34,159 bases of DNA from Oscillospiraceae bacterium (GTDB taxonomy: Bacteria > Bacillota > Clostridia > Oscillospirales > Oscillospiraceae), in NCBI GenBank assembly GCA_009782435.1, contig WRJA01000018.1, positions 1-34,159 of the forward strand. Direction: 5' to 3'. The notes under the pieces were generated by a model. That model worked only from the letters and a program-made list of their open reading frames with translations, ran no database searches and was not told where the DNA came from. Position numbers and translations under genes: made by a program. Of this stretch, positions 25,281 through 33,432 are shown piece after piece. Each line of letters starts with the position of its first letter. Position 1 is the stretch's first letter.

Positions 25281-25334
25281 GCGTTTTGCGATTATTTGTG
25301 CTCTGTTGCGCGAAAAACTTACAAAGGAGCCGCC

Positions 25335-26561
25335 ATGCCGGTATTGGGGATCGTTTGTGAATACAACCCTTTCCATGAAGGGCACAGCCGGATGATCCGG
25401 GCCGTAAAAACGAAAGCGGGAGAGCCTTGCGGCGTTATATGCGTAATGGGCGGCAATTTTATGCAGAGGGGAGAACCCGCCGTTTTCAGTAAACACGCGC
25501 GAGCGGAAGCCGCCGTCTTGTGCGGCGCGGACGTGGTTTTTGAACTTCCTCTCCCGTGGGCCGTTTCTTCGGCGGAGGGGTTCGCGCGCGGAGCGGTGGG
25601 GCTGCTCGGCTCGCTCGGAACTGTCACCCATATAGGCTTCGGCAGCGAGAGCGGCGAAGTGGGGCCGCTTGCCGAAGCTGCCGAAGCGCTTGCCGAACCG
25701 TCGACTGACGCGAAAATCAAATATTGGCTTGACGAGGGGCTGCCCTTTGCTCCGGCAAGGCAAAAAGCCTTGCGGGAGGTCGCGGGCGACTTGGCGCTTA
25801 TTGTGGAAAAACCGAACAATATATTGGCTGTCGAATATATAAAAGCCTTGAATTCGCAAAAACTGCCCATAAGTCCTTTGACCGTCGGCCGCTTCGGGGC
25901 GGAGCATGACGAACCGGGCGGCGGTCGGATTTGCTCGGCGGCTTATTTGCGCTCCCTTATTTTTAAAAAGAGCGATATTTCCGGCTATGTTCCGAAAGCG
26001 GCGGCGGAAATATATGACAGAGAAATACGGGAGGGCAGGGGGCCTGTCGGGTTTTATGAGATCGAGGCGGCTGTTATTTCGCGGTTGAGGACGCGAAGCG
26101 CGCGGGAATTCAACGATCTCCCGGACGCCTCCGGAGGGCTCGGTTTGCGGATGCATAAAGCCGCTGTGTCGGGGCCGACGATAGAGGCGATTTTAAGTGA
26201 GGCCAAAACCAAAAGATATACCGCGGCGAGAATACGCAGGGTGATGATATGCGCCGCCTTGGGGATAAAACCGGAAATGTCCGCCGGAACGCCTCCCTAC
26301 GCGAGGCTTTTGGCCTGCTCGGGGCCGGGCCGCGAGCTGCTGCGGGCGATAAAAGAAAAGTCCGTCATCCCGATAATAACAAAACCGGCCAAAGCCGGGA
26401 AAACCGCGGGAAGCATATCGAAATTATTTTACTTGGAGGCGGCCGCGACTGATCTCTATGTGCTCGGATTTCCGGCGCGGGAACAGCGGCGCGGCGCTTC
26501 GGAGTGGCGCGCGAGCCCCGTTATTGTCAGCAGCCGGCGCAAGACTCCGGGAGGTTTATGA
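25335..26561 (+). CDS. tmcAL: tRNA(Met) cytidine acetate ligase TmcAL
   Basis: TmcAL (YlbM, DUF795) uses ATP and acetate to form N4-acetylcytidine at the wobble base of elongator tRNA-Met, aiding AUA discrimination. The 408-residue protein begins with the nucleotidyltransferase HxGH motif in EYNPFHEGH (9-17). It continues with GGNFMQRGEPAVFSKHARAE (39-58) and GFGSE (101-105), all hallmarks of the family. AGGAG seven bases before the ATG at 25335 fixes the start. Its position back to back with ackA is suggestive, since the enzyme consumes acetate, but this may be coincidence. The stop sits next to the start of a membrane protein gene, so they are probably cotranscribed. Confidence 0.93.
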   Translation: MPVLGIVCEYNPFHEGHSRMIRAVKTKAGEPCGVICVMGGNFMQRGEPAVFSKHARAEAAVLCGADVVFELPLPWAVSSAEGFARGAVGLLGSLGTVTHIGFGSESGEVGPLAEAAEALAEPSTDAKIKYWLDEGLPFAPARQKALREVAGDLALIVEKPNNILAVEYIKALNSQKLPISPLTVGRFGAEHDEPGGGRICSAAYLRSLIFKKSDISGYVPKAAAEIYDREIREGRGPVGFYEIEAAVISRLRTRSAREFNDLPDASGGLGLRMHKAAVSGPTIEAILSEAKTKRYTAARIRRVMICAALGIKPEMSAGTPPYARLLACSGPGRELLRAIKEKSVIPIITKPAKAGKTAGSISKLFYLEAAATDLYVLGFPAREQRRGASEWRASPVIVSSRRKTPGGL

Positions 26562-26563
26562 TT

Positions 26564-27217
26564 ATGAAAGATTTTCTGTTCCGTATGACAAAAATGACCT
26601 TCGGGCTGATATTGTTTTCCTTCGGTGTTGTGATGACCGTTAAGGCCAATATAGGATATGCTCCTTGGGAGGTTTTCCATGTGGGGATATCTATTAACAC
26701 CGGACTGAGTTTAGGCGTCGTCGCGATAATCACAGGGCTTGTGATCGTGGTGCTGGTCACGATTATCGGTGAAAAATTCGGAATAGGAACGATCGCGTGC
26801 GCGGTGCTGACAGGCGTTTTTATTGACCTTATCCTCATGATCGACGTTATACCGCAGGCGGTCAATTTTCCGATCGGTCTTTTGATGCTTGTTATCGGAA
26901 TGTTTATACTTGCCATAGGCACATATTTTTATATCGGGTCGGCTTTGGGGACCGGGCCGAGAGACAGCCTTATGGTCGCTTTGACCCGAAAAACAAAATT
27001 ACCGATTGGCCTTTGCCGCGGCATACTCGAACTGACGGTCACCGTTATCGGATGGCTTTTGGGCGGCATGGTCGGGGTCGGAACGATCATATCGGTTATA
27101 GGGATAGGAACTTGCATACAGATAACATTCAAAGCGCTGAGATTTGACGCCACGGCCGTGAAACATGAGAACTTAGCCGAAACGTACGCTTTGCTGACCG
27201 GAAAGGGGAAAAAATGA
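26564..27217 (+). CDS. YczE/YyaS/YitT-type integral membrane protein
   Basis: This 217-residue membrane protein has about six hydrophobic helices and the family segments GVVMTVKANIGYAPWEVFHVGIS near the N-terminus and GSALGTGPRDSLMVAL in the middle. YczE-type proteins are uncharacterised at the biochemical level. The ATG at 26564 is nine bases from GGGAGG and is preferred. The ATG at 26558 overlaps the tmcAL stop as ATGA but lies only three bases from the site. It is followed after one base by a DUF554 gene, so the two membrane proteins form a pair that may act together. Confidence 0.82.
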   Translation: MKDFLFRMTKMTFGLILFSFGVVMTVKANIGYAPWEVFHVGISINTGLSLGVVAIITGLVIVVLVTIIGEKFGIGTIACAVLTGVFIDLILMIDVIPQAVNFPIGLLMLVIGMFILAIGTYFYIGSALGTGPRDSLMVALTRKTKLPIGLCRGILELTVTVIGWLLGGMVGVGTIISVIGIGTCIQITFKALRFDATAVKHENLAETYALLTGKGKK

Positions 27218-27218
27218 A

Positions 27219-27929
27219 TTGATTGCGACTGTCATCAACGCCGCCGCTGTGTTTTTGGGGAGCATCCTCGGCTTGGTATTTAAAAACAGGATAAAAACCC
27301 GGTATACCGACGCCGTTACAAAAGGCGTCGCCTTGTTTGTTATTGTTATCGGTCTGATGAACGCGATGAAAACGGAAAATATTCTATGCGTCGTCATTTG
27401 CGTCATAGCCGGTATTGTTGCGGGGGAAATGCTCAAAATTGAAAACGGGCTCGAGTATTTCGGCGAGACCGTTAAGAAAAAGCTCTTTAGAGGGCGGGAG
27501 GCCGGCCGGTTTACCGAAGGGTTTATGGGCGCGACCTTATTGTTTTGCGTCGGAGCGATGACGATTACAGGGTCGATGGACGCAGGTATCAGAGGCGATT
27601 ATACGATCTTGCTCTCAAAAAGTGCCATGGACGGCGTTATGGCCTTGACACTCGCCGCGACTATGGGCGTCGGAGTTGTGTTTTCGGGTTTTTCCGTGCT
27701 GATCTGTCAGGGCTTGCTCACAGTTTTGGCCGTTTGGGCCGGACCTGTGCTGCCCGGTCCCGCGGTTACGGAGATGGGCGCTGTGGGAGGGCTCATAATC
27801 GCCGGTATAGGCTTCAACATGCTCGGGATAACGACCGGGAATAAAAAATTGAATATCGGCAACATGCTCCCGGCTTTATTTTTACCGATACTGTACATAC
27901 CCTGCGAGATTTTTATAAGAGGGCTGTGA
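27219..27929 (+). CDS. DUF554 family membrane protein
   Basis: This 236-residue integral membrane protein of the YdfK/DUF554 family has about seven hydrophobic segments. It carries the family features NAAAVFLGSILGLVF at the start, FCVGAMTITGSMDAG (about 108-122) and a glycine-rich C-terminal half. The family is widespread but its function is unknown; a transport role is only a guess. The start appears to be TTG at 27219, one base after the YczE-type stop, with AAGGGG about eleven bases upstream. Confidence 0.85.
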   Translation: MIATVINAAAVFLGSILGLVFKNRIKTRYTDAVTKGVALFVIVIGLMNAMKTENILCVVICVIAGIVAGEMLKIENGLEYFGETVKKKLFRGREAGRFTEGFMGATLLFCVGAMTITGSMDAGIRGDYTILLSKSAMDGVMALTLAATMGVGVVFSGFSVLICQGLLTVLAVWAGPVLPGPAVTEMGAVGGLIIAGIGFNMLGITTGNKKLNIGNMLPALFLPILYIPCEIFIRGL

Positions 27930-28032
27930 ACAATGCCGCGGACGCAGCCGCCCGCCCTTTTTCAACCGGTTTTCATGCTCTCCTAAAGAGGCGGCAGCCT
28001 TGTCTGAGGCAGTATTTCCCGGACACCTAAAA

Positions 28033-28064
28033 CCGATCCGGGAGCCTTTTGGCCCTCGGATCGG
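28033..28064. repeat. Orphan 14-bp hairpin
   Basis: Arms 28033-28046 and 28051-28064 pair over 14 positions with one mismatch and one G-T, around a TTTT loop. No T run follows on the plus side, and only TTTT follows on the minus side. It is about 100 bases downstream of the DUF554 gene, so it may still end that transcript. Confidence 0.4.
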
Positions 28065-28142
28065 CCCGCGCGACGGGGAAATCAGCGGGGCGCGCCCCGG
28101 GACGCCGTTTATTAAGAGATATAATGATATCAGGTGAAAAAT

Positions 28143-28208
28143 ATGAGCAGCAAATTTTTTTGTCATAGTACATTGACAATCATAGTAATATGTATTACAG
28201 TATACTAA
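28143..28208 (+). CDS. Possible 21-residue peptide upstream of padR
   Basis: An ATG at 28143, six bases after AGGTGA, opens a frame of 21 codons, MSSKFFCHSTLTIIVICITVY, hydrophobic at its C-terminal end. TATAAT lies at 28120-28125 without a clear -35. The padR promoter lies inside this frame, so it may be only a chance reading. Confidence 0.2.
   Translation: MSSKFFCHSTLTIIVICITVY
28174..28201 (+). promoter_or_regulatory. Promoter and operator region of padR
   Basis: A perfect TTGACA (28174-28179) is followed after 16 bases by TACAGT (28196-28201). CATAGTA occurs twice around the -35 box (28164-28170 and 28181-28187), and an imperfect inverted repeat overlaps the -10 region. PadR proteins often repress their own operon from such sites, so autoregulation is likely. 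Confidence 0.55.
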
Positions 28209-28227
28209 ATGAATCAAGTGAGGTGAA

Positions 28228-28563
28228 ATGGTGGAATCGAAAACATCAGCCGATTTGCTCCGCGGACACACTGACACGGTTGTTTTGAGCGTATTGCTTA
28301 AAGGCGATAACTACGGGTACGAGATACATAAAAGCATAATCGGCAAACTCGGCGGCGAATACGAGCTGAAAGAAGCTACCCTTTATTCAAGCTACAAAAG
28401 ACTTGAATCAGGCGGATATATAACCTCTTTTTGGGGTGATGAAACGCTTGGCAGCCGACGCAGGTACTACAGTATTACCGACAGCGGAAAAGAGCTGTTT
28501 CGGCAGAATAAAGCAGATTGGGTAAAAACACAAATCGTACTCAATAAGCTGTTGGAGGAATGA
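28228..28563 (+). CDS. PadR-family transcriptional regulator
   Basis: This small winged-helix repressor has 111 residues. It has the PadR helix-turn-helix with GDNYGYEIHKSI (26-37) and the signature ATLYSSYKRLESGGYI (50-65), followed by the wing with RRRYYSITDSGKEL. A short C-terminal helix for dimerisation completes it, as in the small PadR subfamily. GAGGTGA just upstream of the ATG supports the start. It is three bases from the HAAS-type membrane protein gene, the standard pairing in Bacillota in which PadR controls its membrane partner. Confidence 0.92.
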   Translation: MVESKTSADLLRGHTDTVVLSVLLKGDNYGYEIHKSIIGKLGGEYELKEATLYSSYKRLESGGYITSFWGDETLGSRRRYYSITDSGKELFRQNKADWVKTQIVLNKLLEE

Positions 28564-28566
28564 AAC

Positions 28567-29451
28567 ATGAGAGAAAAAGTCTATGTTGACCGCTTGTTTG
28601 CGGATTACGAAGACACTCAGGAAATCAGCGACTTCAAAGAAGAAATAACCGCTAACCTTGCCGAACGTGTCCGAGAGTTCATCTCAAAAGGAATCGGCGA
28701 TGAAGAAGCCTTTGAAAGAGCTGCCGCCGAACTCGGCGATATAACGGCTATCGCTGATGAGACAGGAAAGAAAAAACGCAATGAAGCCATAGGTCAAATG
28801 TACATGAAATCAAAAGTGCCGATCACAAAAAGGACGGCGACAGGAATTACCGCCGCTTCGGGGATGCTCTTGCTTGCCGCAGGATCGGCGCTTATCACAT
28901 TTTTCGGAGAAACAAGCAACACGCCCCTGTTTTATATTTCAGCCGTTTTACTGTCAGCGGCTTGCGGGCTGTACACATTTTTCGGCTTGACACAGGAAAC
29001 CGCCGCTCATTACGCCATGAAAAACGGCCGCGCGTCAGCATACGGAGCCGTATGTTCAGCGGGTTTTTTGGGCGCAGGGCTTGCGAGCGTGACATTTTTC
29101 CTTGACGGATTTGAGATGTCAGCTGCTTTGATAGTAAAAACAATATTTATACTGCCTGCAATATGTGTTTTTATCTTTCTGCTTGCGACAGAACCCGAAC
29201 GTCAAAAACCGTGGTTAAAAACAGTGATCGATAAGGAAATCGAAAACTCAATGAGATATCACCGGGAAATGGTCGACCCCGTAAAAGCCGCGAAATTCGG
29301 CGTTTTAAGCGGCGGGTTATGGATTTCGGCTGTTGCGATCTTTATCACGCTCGGTTTTGTTATCAGTTGGCAGTATTCATGGCTTATTTTTCTTTTTGCG
29401 CTCGCGGTTCAAGTTTTTATGGTAACAATGATCTTTGAAAAGAAAAAATGA
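28567..29451 (+). CDS. HAAS/permease-prefix-domain membrane protein
   Basis: The 294-residue protein has a soluble N-terminal helical domain (1-85). Its pattern (DYEDTQEISDFKEEITANL, then GDEEAFERAAAELGD) matches the HAAS or permease-prefix domain seen next to PadR regulators. About six membrane helices follow (96-118, 122-144, 160-178, 186-206, 250-270, 272-290). Function is unknown; such proteins are thought to sense or respond to envelope stress. It is cotranscribed with padR and ends just before a strong terminator. Confidence 0.75.
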   Translation: MREKVYVDRLFADYEDTQEISDFKEEITANLAERVREFISKGIGDEEAFERAAAELGDITAIADETGKKKRNEAIGQMYMKSKVPITKRTATGITAASGMLLLAAGSALITFFGETSNTPLFYISAVLLSAACGLYTFFGLTQETAAHYAMKNGRASAYGAVCSAGFLGAGLASVTFFLDGFEMSAALIVKTIFILPAICVFIFLLATEPERQKPWLKTVIDKEIENSMRYHREMVDPVKAAKFGVLSGGLWISAVAIFITLGFVISWQYSWLIFLFALAVQVFMVTMIFEKKK

Positions 29452-29472
29452 GTCTCACGTGACGGGCAGATG

Positions 29473-29511
29473 AAAACAGCCGCGGGATCATTGGTCCTGC
29501 GGCTGTTTTTT
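29473..29511. terminator. Strong bidirectional terminator
   Basis: Arms 29476-29489 and 29493-29506 pair over 14 positions with two G-T wobbles around a 3-base loop. A T6 run (29506-29511) follows on the plus side and an A run (29473-29476) precedes, so it can end both the padR operon and the convergent SLH gene. Confidence 0.88.
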
Positions 29512-29558
29512 GTGAGAGGGAAGCGCAGGTTTATGACCCTTATCGCTTTGCCCGGCGG

Positions 29559-31424
29559 TCAAGACGTTTTCGCAGTGGCGACGATTATGCGGACCTGGCC
29601 GCCGTCGTCGAAGTCTTTGTCGTAATAACCGCGAAGATTATAGGCGGAGGCGTCGCTGACGGCGGTGATATTGGCGGGGGAATAATTCCTGTCCCGATAG
29701 ATGTAAACGGATACGTTTTCCGCCGTGCCGTATTCTTTTGAGCCGTTTTTCGCCGAAATTCCGCTGATGAAAGTCAGTTCCGTCGATTTTAGATTCGAAA
29801 GGCTGTTTATCGTTCTGCCGTCCGGCGAGAGACCGAAGGCGGCCGGCCCGATATTGACTCCGAAAGCTGAGTTCCCGCTGGAATACGCGCCGGGCGTTCC
29901 TGCGATTATGTATTCATATGAACCGGAAACCGACATTTCGGCGTTGGTCTCTCTGACTGAGGTCAAAATGCCGTATGTCAGAGCGTCGCCGGTGGCGTCT
30001 TTCAGTACTAAATCGCTTATGCGGCCTTCGGAATCCGCGATGTAATACATAACATTTACAGCGTTGAGCTTCATGCCGGATAAGCGGCGCGGCTGTATCA
30101 TGGCGACATTTTCCCCGGAAGCGTCGAGTATGCGGATGTTGTCTGCGAATTTATGATCCCCGGCTGAAGTGCCGGCGCTGTTTACAACGGCTGTCAGAGC
30201 GCGTTTACCGGGGGAGCGCGTGGTTATCGTTCCGTTGGTTATCTGAAGAAGGATCAGATCCCCGGGTTTGTAACTGTTGTTGTTTATCGGATAAGTATAT
30301 GTATTTCCGTCGGTCGCCGTAAAGGTCACGGTACTGCTTGAGACCGTCGAACCGAAACTGTCGGAATAAGGACTGATACCGGCGCCCTGCTGCACGATTC
30401 CGAGCAGAGACATGTTTATCAGCGAGCTTTCGATCGCTGCGACGACGCCGCCGTCAAGCCCGAGTAACAGCGTCACGTCGTCCCCCGGATGGAATTTACC
30501 GGAGTCGGACATTTCAAATGCCGCGGAGGATGTGGTGATCGCGTAAGTGATGCCCGATACGACGACGGAGGAAGGCGCGGCGGTCGACGGGTACGCGGCG
30601 GAATAAACGCCCGTAACATTGTTGCGGCATATCCAAACGGTTTGAATGTTTTCATTGTAATAGAAGACGTCGTAAGTCTGCATATCCGAGGCTGAAGCCG
30701 GTTTGCCGTTCAGGAAGTATTCCGCGCCGGAGGCTTTGAAAGGCAGCCGTGACGCCCACGAACGGTCCGCCGTAAACGGGCCTTTTCGGTCTGAAGACAC
30801 AAGGGCGGTGTAATCGACGTTGCCGGCCGTATCCAAAACTATTCCGACCGAGAGGCCGTAAGCCTGCCCGGATTTCGTATCAGCCCTCAGCAGGTTGTAA
30901 AACAGTTTGACGCAATCGGCTCTTGTGACCGTTCCGCCGCGGCCGAGACCTATGCCTTCGGACAGGCCGGCGCTGCGGTAGCGCGAGAGCTGCGGCTCGG
31001 GATATGAGCCGCCGAAATCGGCGCTGTCGGTGTAGCCGAGCATACGCAAAAGCGCTGTGGCGGCTTCCTCTAACTTGATGTTGTCGGAGGGGCGAAAAGT
31101 TCCGTCCGCGTAACCCGCGAACCAGCCGGCGCTGACAGCCGTTTTGATATATCCGGCCGCCCAGTGGGTTTGCCGAACGTCGCTGAAGGAGGACAGCCCG
31201 GCCGCGGCGCTGTTTTTAAACGCGGACGCGCTTACCATCATTTTTGCGAATTCGGCGCGGGTCACCGGATTGTTCAAGTTCAGATTTCCTTTTTCGTCGC
31301 CTGTGATAATGCCCGCCGCCCGGACCGCCAAAAGAGCCTGATCGCCGGCGGAAGCCGCGCCGGCTGAAATCGGCAATGCTGAAATGAGGCTGATCGCAAG
31401 TAAAAATGACAAGATCCGTTTCAT
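29559..31424 (-). CDS. Secreted SLH-domain surface protein
   Basis: This exported protein of 621 residues has a signal peptide (about 1-24) and three N-terminal SLH repeats (about 28-75, 78-130, 145-195) that would bind the cell wall polymer. These include FSDVRQTHWAAGYI and GYADGTFRPSDNI. The remaining 420 residues are rich in Ser, Thr, Gly and beta-forming residues and match no domain I recognise. I choose the ATG at 31424, where the signal peptide begins; a longer reading adds 24 hydrophilic residues. AAAGGA upstream is rather far (about 12 bases). It lies 64 bases after the exporter permease gene on the same strand with no terminator between, so it may be cotranscribed with the ABC exporter. 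Confidence 0.88.
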   Translation of the reverse strand: MKRILSFLLAISLISALPISAGAASAGDQALLAVRAAGIITGDEKGNLNLNNPVTRAEFAKMMVSASAFKNSAAAGLSSFSDVRQTHWAAGYIKTAVSAGWFAGYADGTFRPSDNIKLEEAATALLRMLGYTDSADFGGSYPEPQLSRYRSAGLSEGIGLGRGGTVTRADCVKLFYNLLRADTKSGQAYGLSVGIVLDTAGNVDYTALVSSDRKGPFTADRSWASRLPFKASGAEYFLNGKPASASDMQTYDVFYYNENIQTVWICRNNVTGVYSAAYPSTAAPSSVVVSGITYAITTSSAAFEMSDSGKFHPGDDVTLLLGLDGGVVAAIESSLINMSLLGIVQQGAGISPYSDSFGSTVSSSTVTFTATDGNTYTYPINNNSYKPGDLILLQITNGTITTRSPGKRALTAVVNSAGTSAGDHKFADNIRILDASGENVAMIQPRRLSGMKLNAVNVMYYIADSEGRISDLVLKDATGDALTYGILTSVRETNAEMSVSGSYEYIIAGTPGAYSSGNSAFGVNIGPAAFGLSPDGRTINSLSNLKSTELTFISGISAKNGSKEYGTAENVSVYIYRDRNYSPANITAVSDASAYNLRGYYDKDFDDGGQVRIIVATAKTS

Positions 31425-31488
31425 GATAAAACTGTTCCTTTCATACGGATGATGGGGCGTTGACCGCCGCGCGAGCGGCTTATCGGAG

Positions 31489-32682
31489 TTATTCATATCT
31501 CAAAGCGTCGATGGGATTGAGCCGGGCGGCTTTTTTGGCGGGCAAATATCCGAAAAAGATACCAATTGCCACCGATATGCAAAACGCCATCATTATTGAC
31601 CCGAAAGTCGGGGTTACGGCCAGATTCTCTTCGAGTATGCGAAGGATCAGCGCCGTCGCGATTCCAGACAAAACATATCCGAAACCGATGCCGATGACCC
31701 CGCCTATACCGGCGGTCGTCGCGGCTTCGATCACGAATTGGCTCATAATATTTCGCTGCTTCGCGCCGAGCGCTTTGCGAATGCCGATCTCGCGGGTGCG
31801 CTCCGAGACGGACACGAGCATGATATTCATTATGCCGACCCCGCCGACGACAAGCGAAATGGCCGCTATGGCGGCAAGTATGAACACCAATACGTTCAGC
31901 ATCGTGCTCATCATGTCGAGTATCTCGGACATGCTTATGACGACGTATGCGTTTTCGTTGCCGAAGGCCTTGTAAAGGCGCTGTTCGATGACGGCTTTGG
32001 CCGCCTCTACGGTGTCTTCCGACACGCTGCTGAAATAATAGTTGCTGATGCGGCCGCTGAAAGTCATTTTGGCCGCGTTCGTATAGGGAATGAATATCGC
32101 GTTATCGTCCCCGTTCTCGCCGCCGTCGGCCTTTTCGTCGAACATGCCGACGATGGTATAGGTCTCGCCGGAGATTTTCAGGGTCTTGCCGACAGGATTC
32201 CCGTTAAAATATGTGTTTGCGATGTAAGGGCCGACCACGCATACTTTATGCCGGCGCAATATGTCTATATATTGGATGAACCTGCCGGAATACATATCAT
32301 AGTTGCGTACCCGGCAAAAATCCTCGCCGACGCCGGTTATGCTCGTTGATTCTGACGTTTCCGTTCCGATTTTTACTGTGCCGCTGACTGAGACGTCCGG
32401 TGTAACGGCGGCCAAGACCTCGCTGTTATCTTCAACGAGTTCATACATGTCGTCGGCGCTGATATTGCGCGAACTGCCGCGGCCCCTGACCATAGCGGTG
32501 ATAAGATTGCTGCCCATGCTCTCGAAGCTCTCCCTCATGTAGATCTCCAGACCGTTGCCGAGACCGATTATGACTATCACGGCGGAGACGCCTATAATAA
32601 TGCCGAGCATGGTGAGCAAAGAGCGGGCTTTGGAAGCGAGGATGCTGGAAAAGGCCAATTTGAAGGACTGAAGAAATTTCAT
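31489..32682 (-). CDS. MacB-like ABC transporter permease
   Basis: This membrane subunit of a MacAB-type exporter has 397 residues. An N-terminal helix (about 20-45, LLTMLGIIIGVSAVIVI) is followed by a large extracytoplasmic MacB_PCD domain (50-265). Three C-terminal helices follow (about 270-295, 320-345, 360-382), with the FtsX-type segment RTREIGIRKALGAKQRNI. Such permeases work by mechanotransmission, moving substrates outside the membrane, for example peptides or lipopeptides. Its start overlaps the ATPase stop by four bases (ATGA), so the two are translationally coupled. Confidence 0.95.
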   Translation of the reverse strand: MKFLQSFKLAFSSILASKARSLLTMLGIIIGVSAVIVIIGLGNGLEIYMRESFESMGSNLITAMVRGRGSSRNISADDMYELVEDNSEVLAAVTPDVSVSGTVKIGTETSESTSITGVGEDFCRVRNYDMYSGRFIQYIDILRRHKVCVVGPYIANTYFNGNPVGKTLKISGETYTIVGMFDEKADGGENGDDNAIFIPYTNAAKMTFSGRISNYYFSSVSEDTVEAAKAVIEQRLYKAFGNENAYVVISMSEILDMMSTMLNVLVFILAAIAAISLVVGGVGIMNIMLVSVSERTREIGIRKALGAKQRNIMSQFVIEAATTAGIGGVIGIGFGYVLSGIATALILRILEENLAVTPTFGSIMMAFCISVAIGIFFGYLPAKKAARLNPIDALRYE

Positions 32683-33425
32683 GCGCCCGCCCCCTTATCG
32701 GCATAGTGCTGCGTCGCTGCGGGTCCGGCCGGCTCGGGCGGACCGTCGTAACTGACGACGCCGTCTTCGAGACGGATGATCCGCTGCGCCTGCGACGCTA
32801 TGCTGTTATTGTGCGTTATCAGAACGATCGTATTGCCCTCACGGCTGAGCTCCTGCAAAAGCCCGACCACCTCGCGCCCGGTCCGTGAATCGAGCGCTCC
32901 GGTCGGCTCGTCCGCCAATATCACGGAGGGACCTCCCGCCAGAGCGCGGGCAATGGAAACGCGCTGCTGCTGGCCTCCGGAGAGTTGGTTCGGGCGGTTT
33001 TTCAGCTTATCGCTGAGACCCACGCGCTCCAAAACCGTGCGGGCTCTTTTGCTGCACTCGCTTTTGGATATCCCTCCGTAAATGAGGCTTATCATTACAT
33101 TGTCCAAAACATTCAGCTTGGGCAGCAGATTATACTGCTGGAATATGAAGCCGAGCATTTTGTTGCGTATCTCGGCGAGCGAATTGTCGTCTAAATTACT
33201 GACGTCGTATCCGGCCAAAAGATATTGCCCGGAGGTCGGTACGTCGAGACAGCCTATTATGTTCATGCATGTGGATTTGCCGCTTCCGGACTGGCCCACT
33301 ATCGCGACGAATTCGCCCTGATATATCTTGATCGAGATTCCGTTGATCGCGCGGACCTCATTGTCTCCCATAAGATATATCTTGTATACGTCGCGAAATT
33401 CTATAAGAGGAACGGAATTCTCCAT
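32679..33425 (-). CDS. MacB-like ABC transporter ATP-binding protein
   Basis: This nucleotide-binding subunit of the exporter has 248 residues. The Walker A motif GQSGSGKST is near residue 44, then a Q-loop FQQYNLLPKLN. The signature LSGGQQQRVSIARAL is near 148, Walker B VILADEPTGALD follows, and the switch histidine lies in LITHN. It belongs to the LolD/MacB/FtsE-like group. The last 20 residues are a Pro/Ala/Gly-rich tail beyond the family core. It starts seven bases after the adaptor gene, completing an adaptor-ATPase-permease order. Confidence 0.96.
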   Translation of the reverse strand: MENSVPLIEFRDVYKIYLMGDNEVRAINGISIKIYQGEFVAIVGQSGSGKSTCMNIIGCLDVPTSGQYLLAGYDVSNLDDNSLAEIRNKMLGFIFQQYNLLPKLNVLDNVMISLIYGGISKSECSKRARTVLERVGLSDKLKNRPNQLSGGQQQRVSIARALAGGPSVILADEPTGALDSRTGREVVGLLQELSREGNTIVLITHNNSIASQAQRIIRLEDGVVSYDGPPEPAGPAATQHYADKGAGA

Positions 33426-33432
33426 TGTCTTT

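Noticed and set aside
25251-26156. 301-codon minus-strand frame opposite tmcAL
   Set aside because: tmcAL shows all family motifs on the plus strand. The antisense frame has no ribosome site or recognisable domain.
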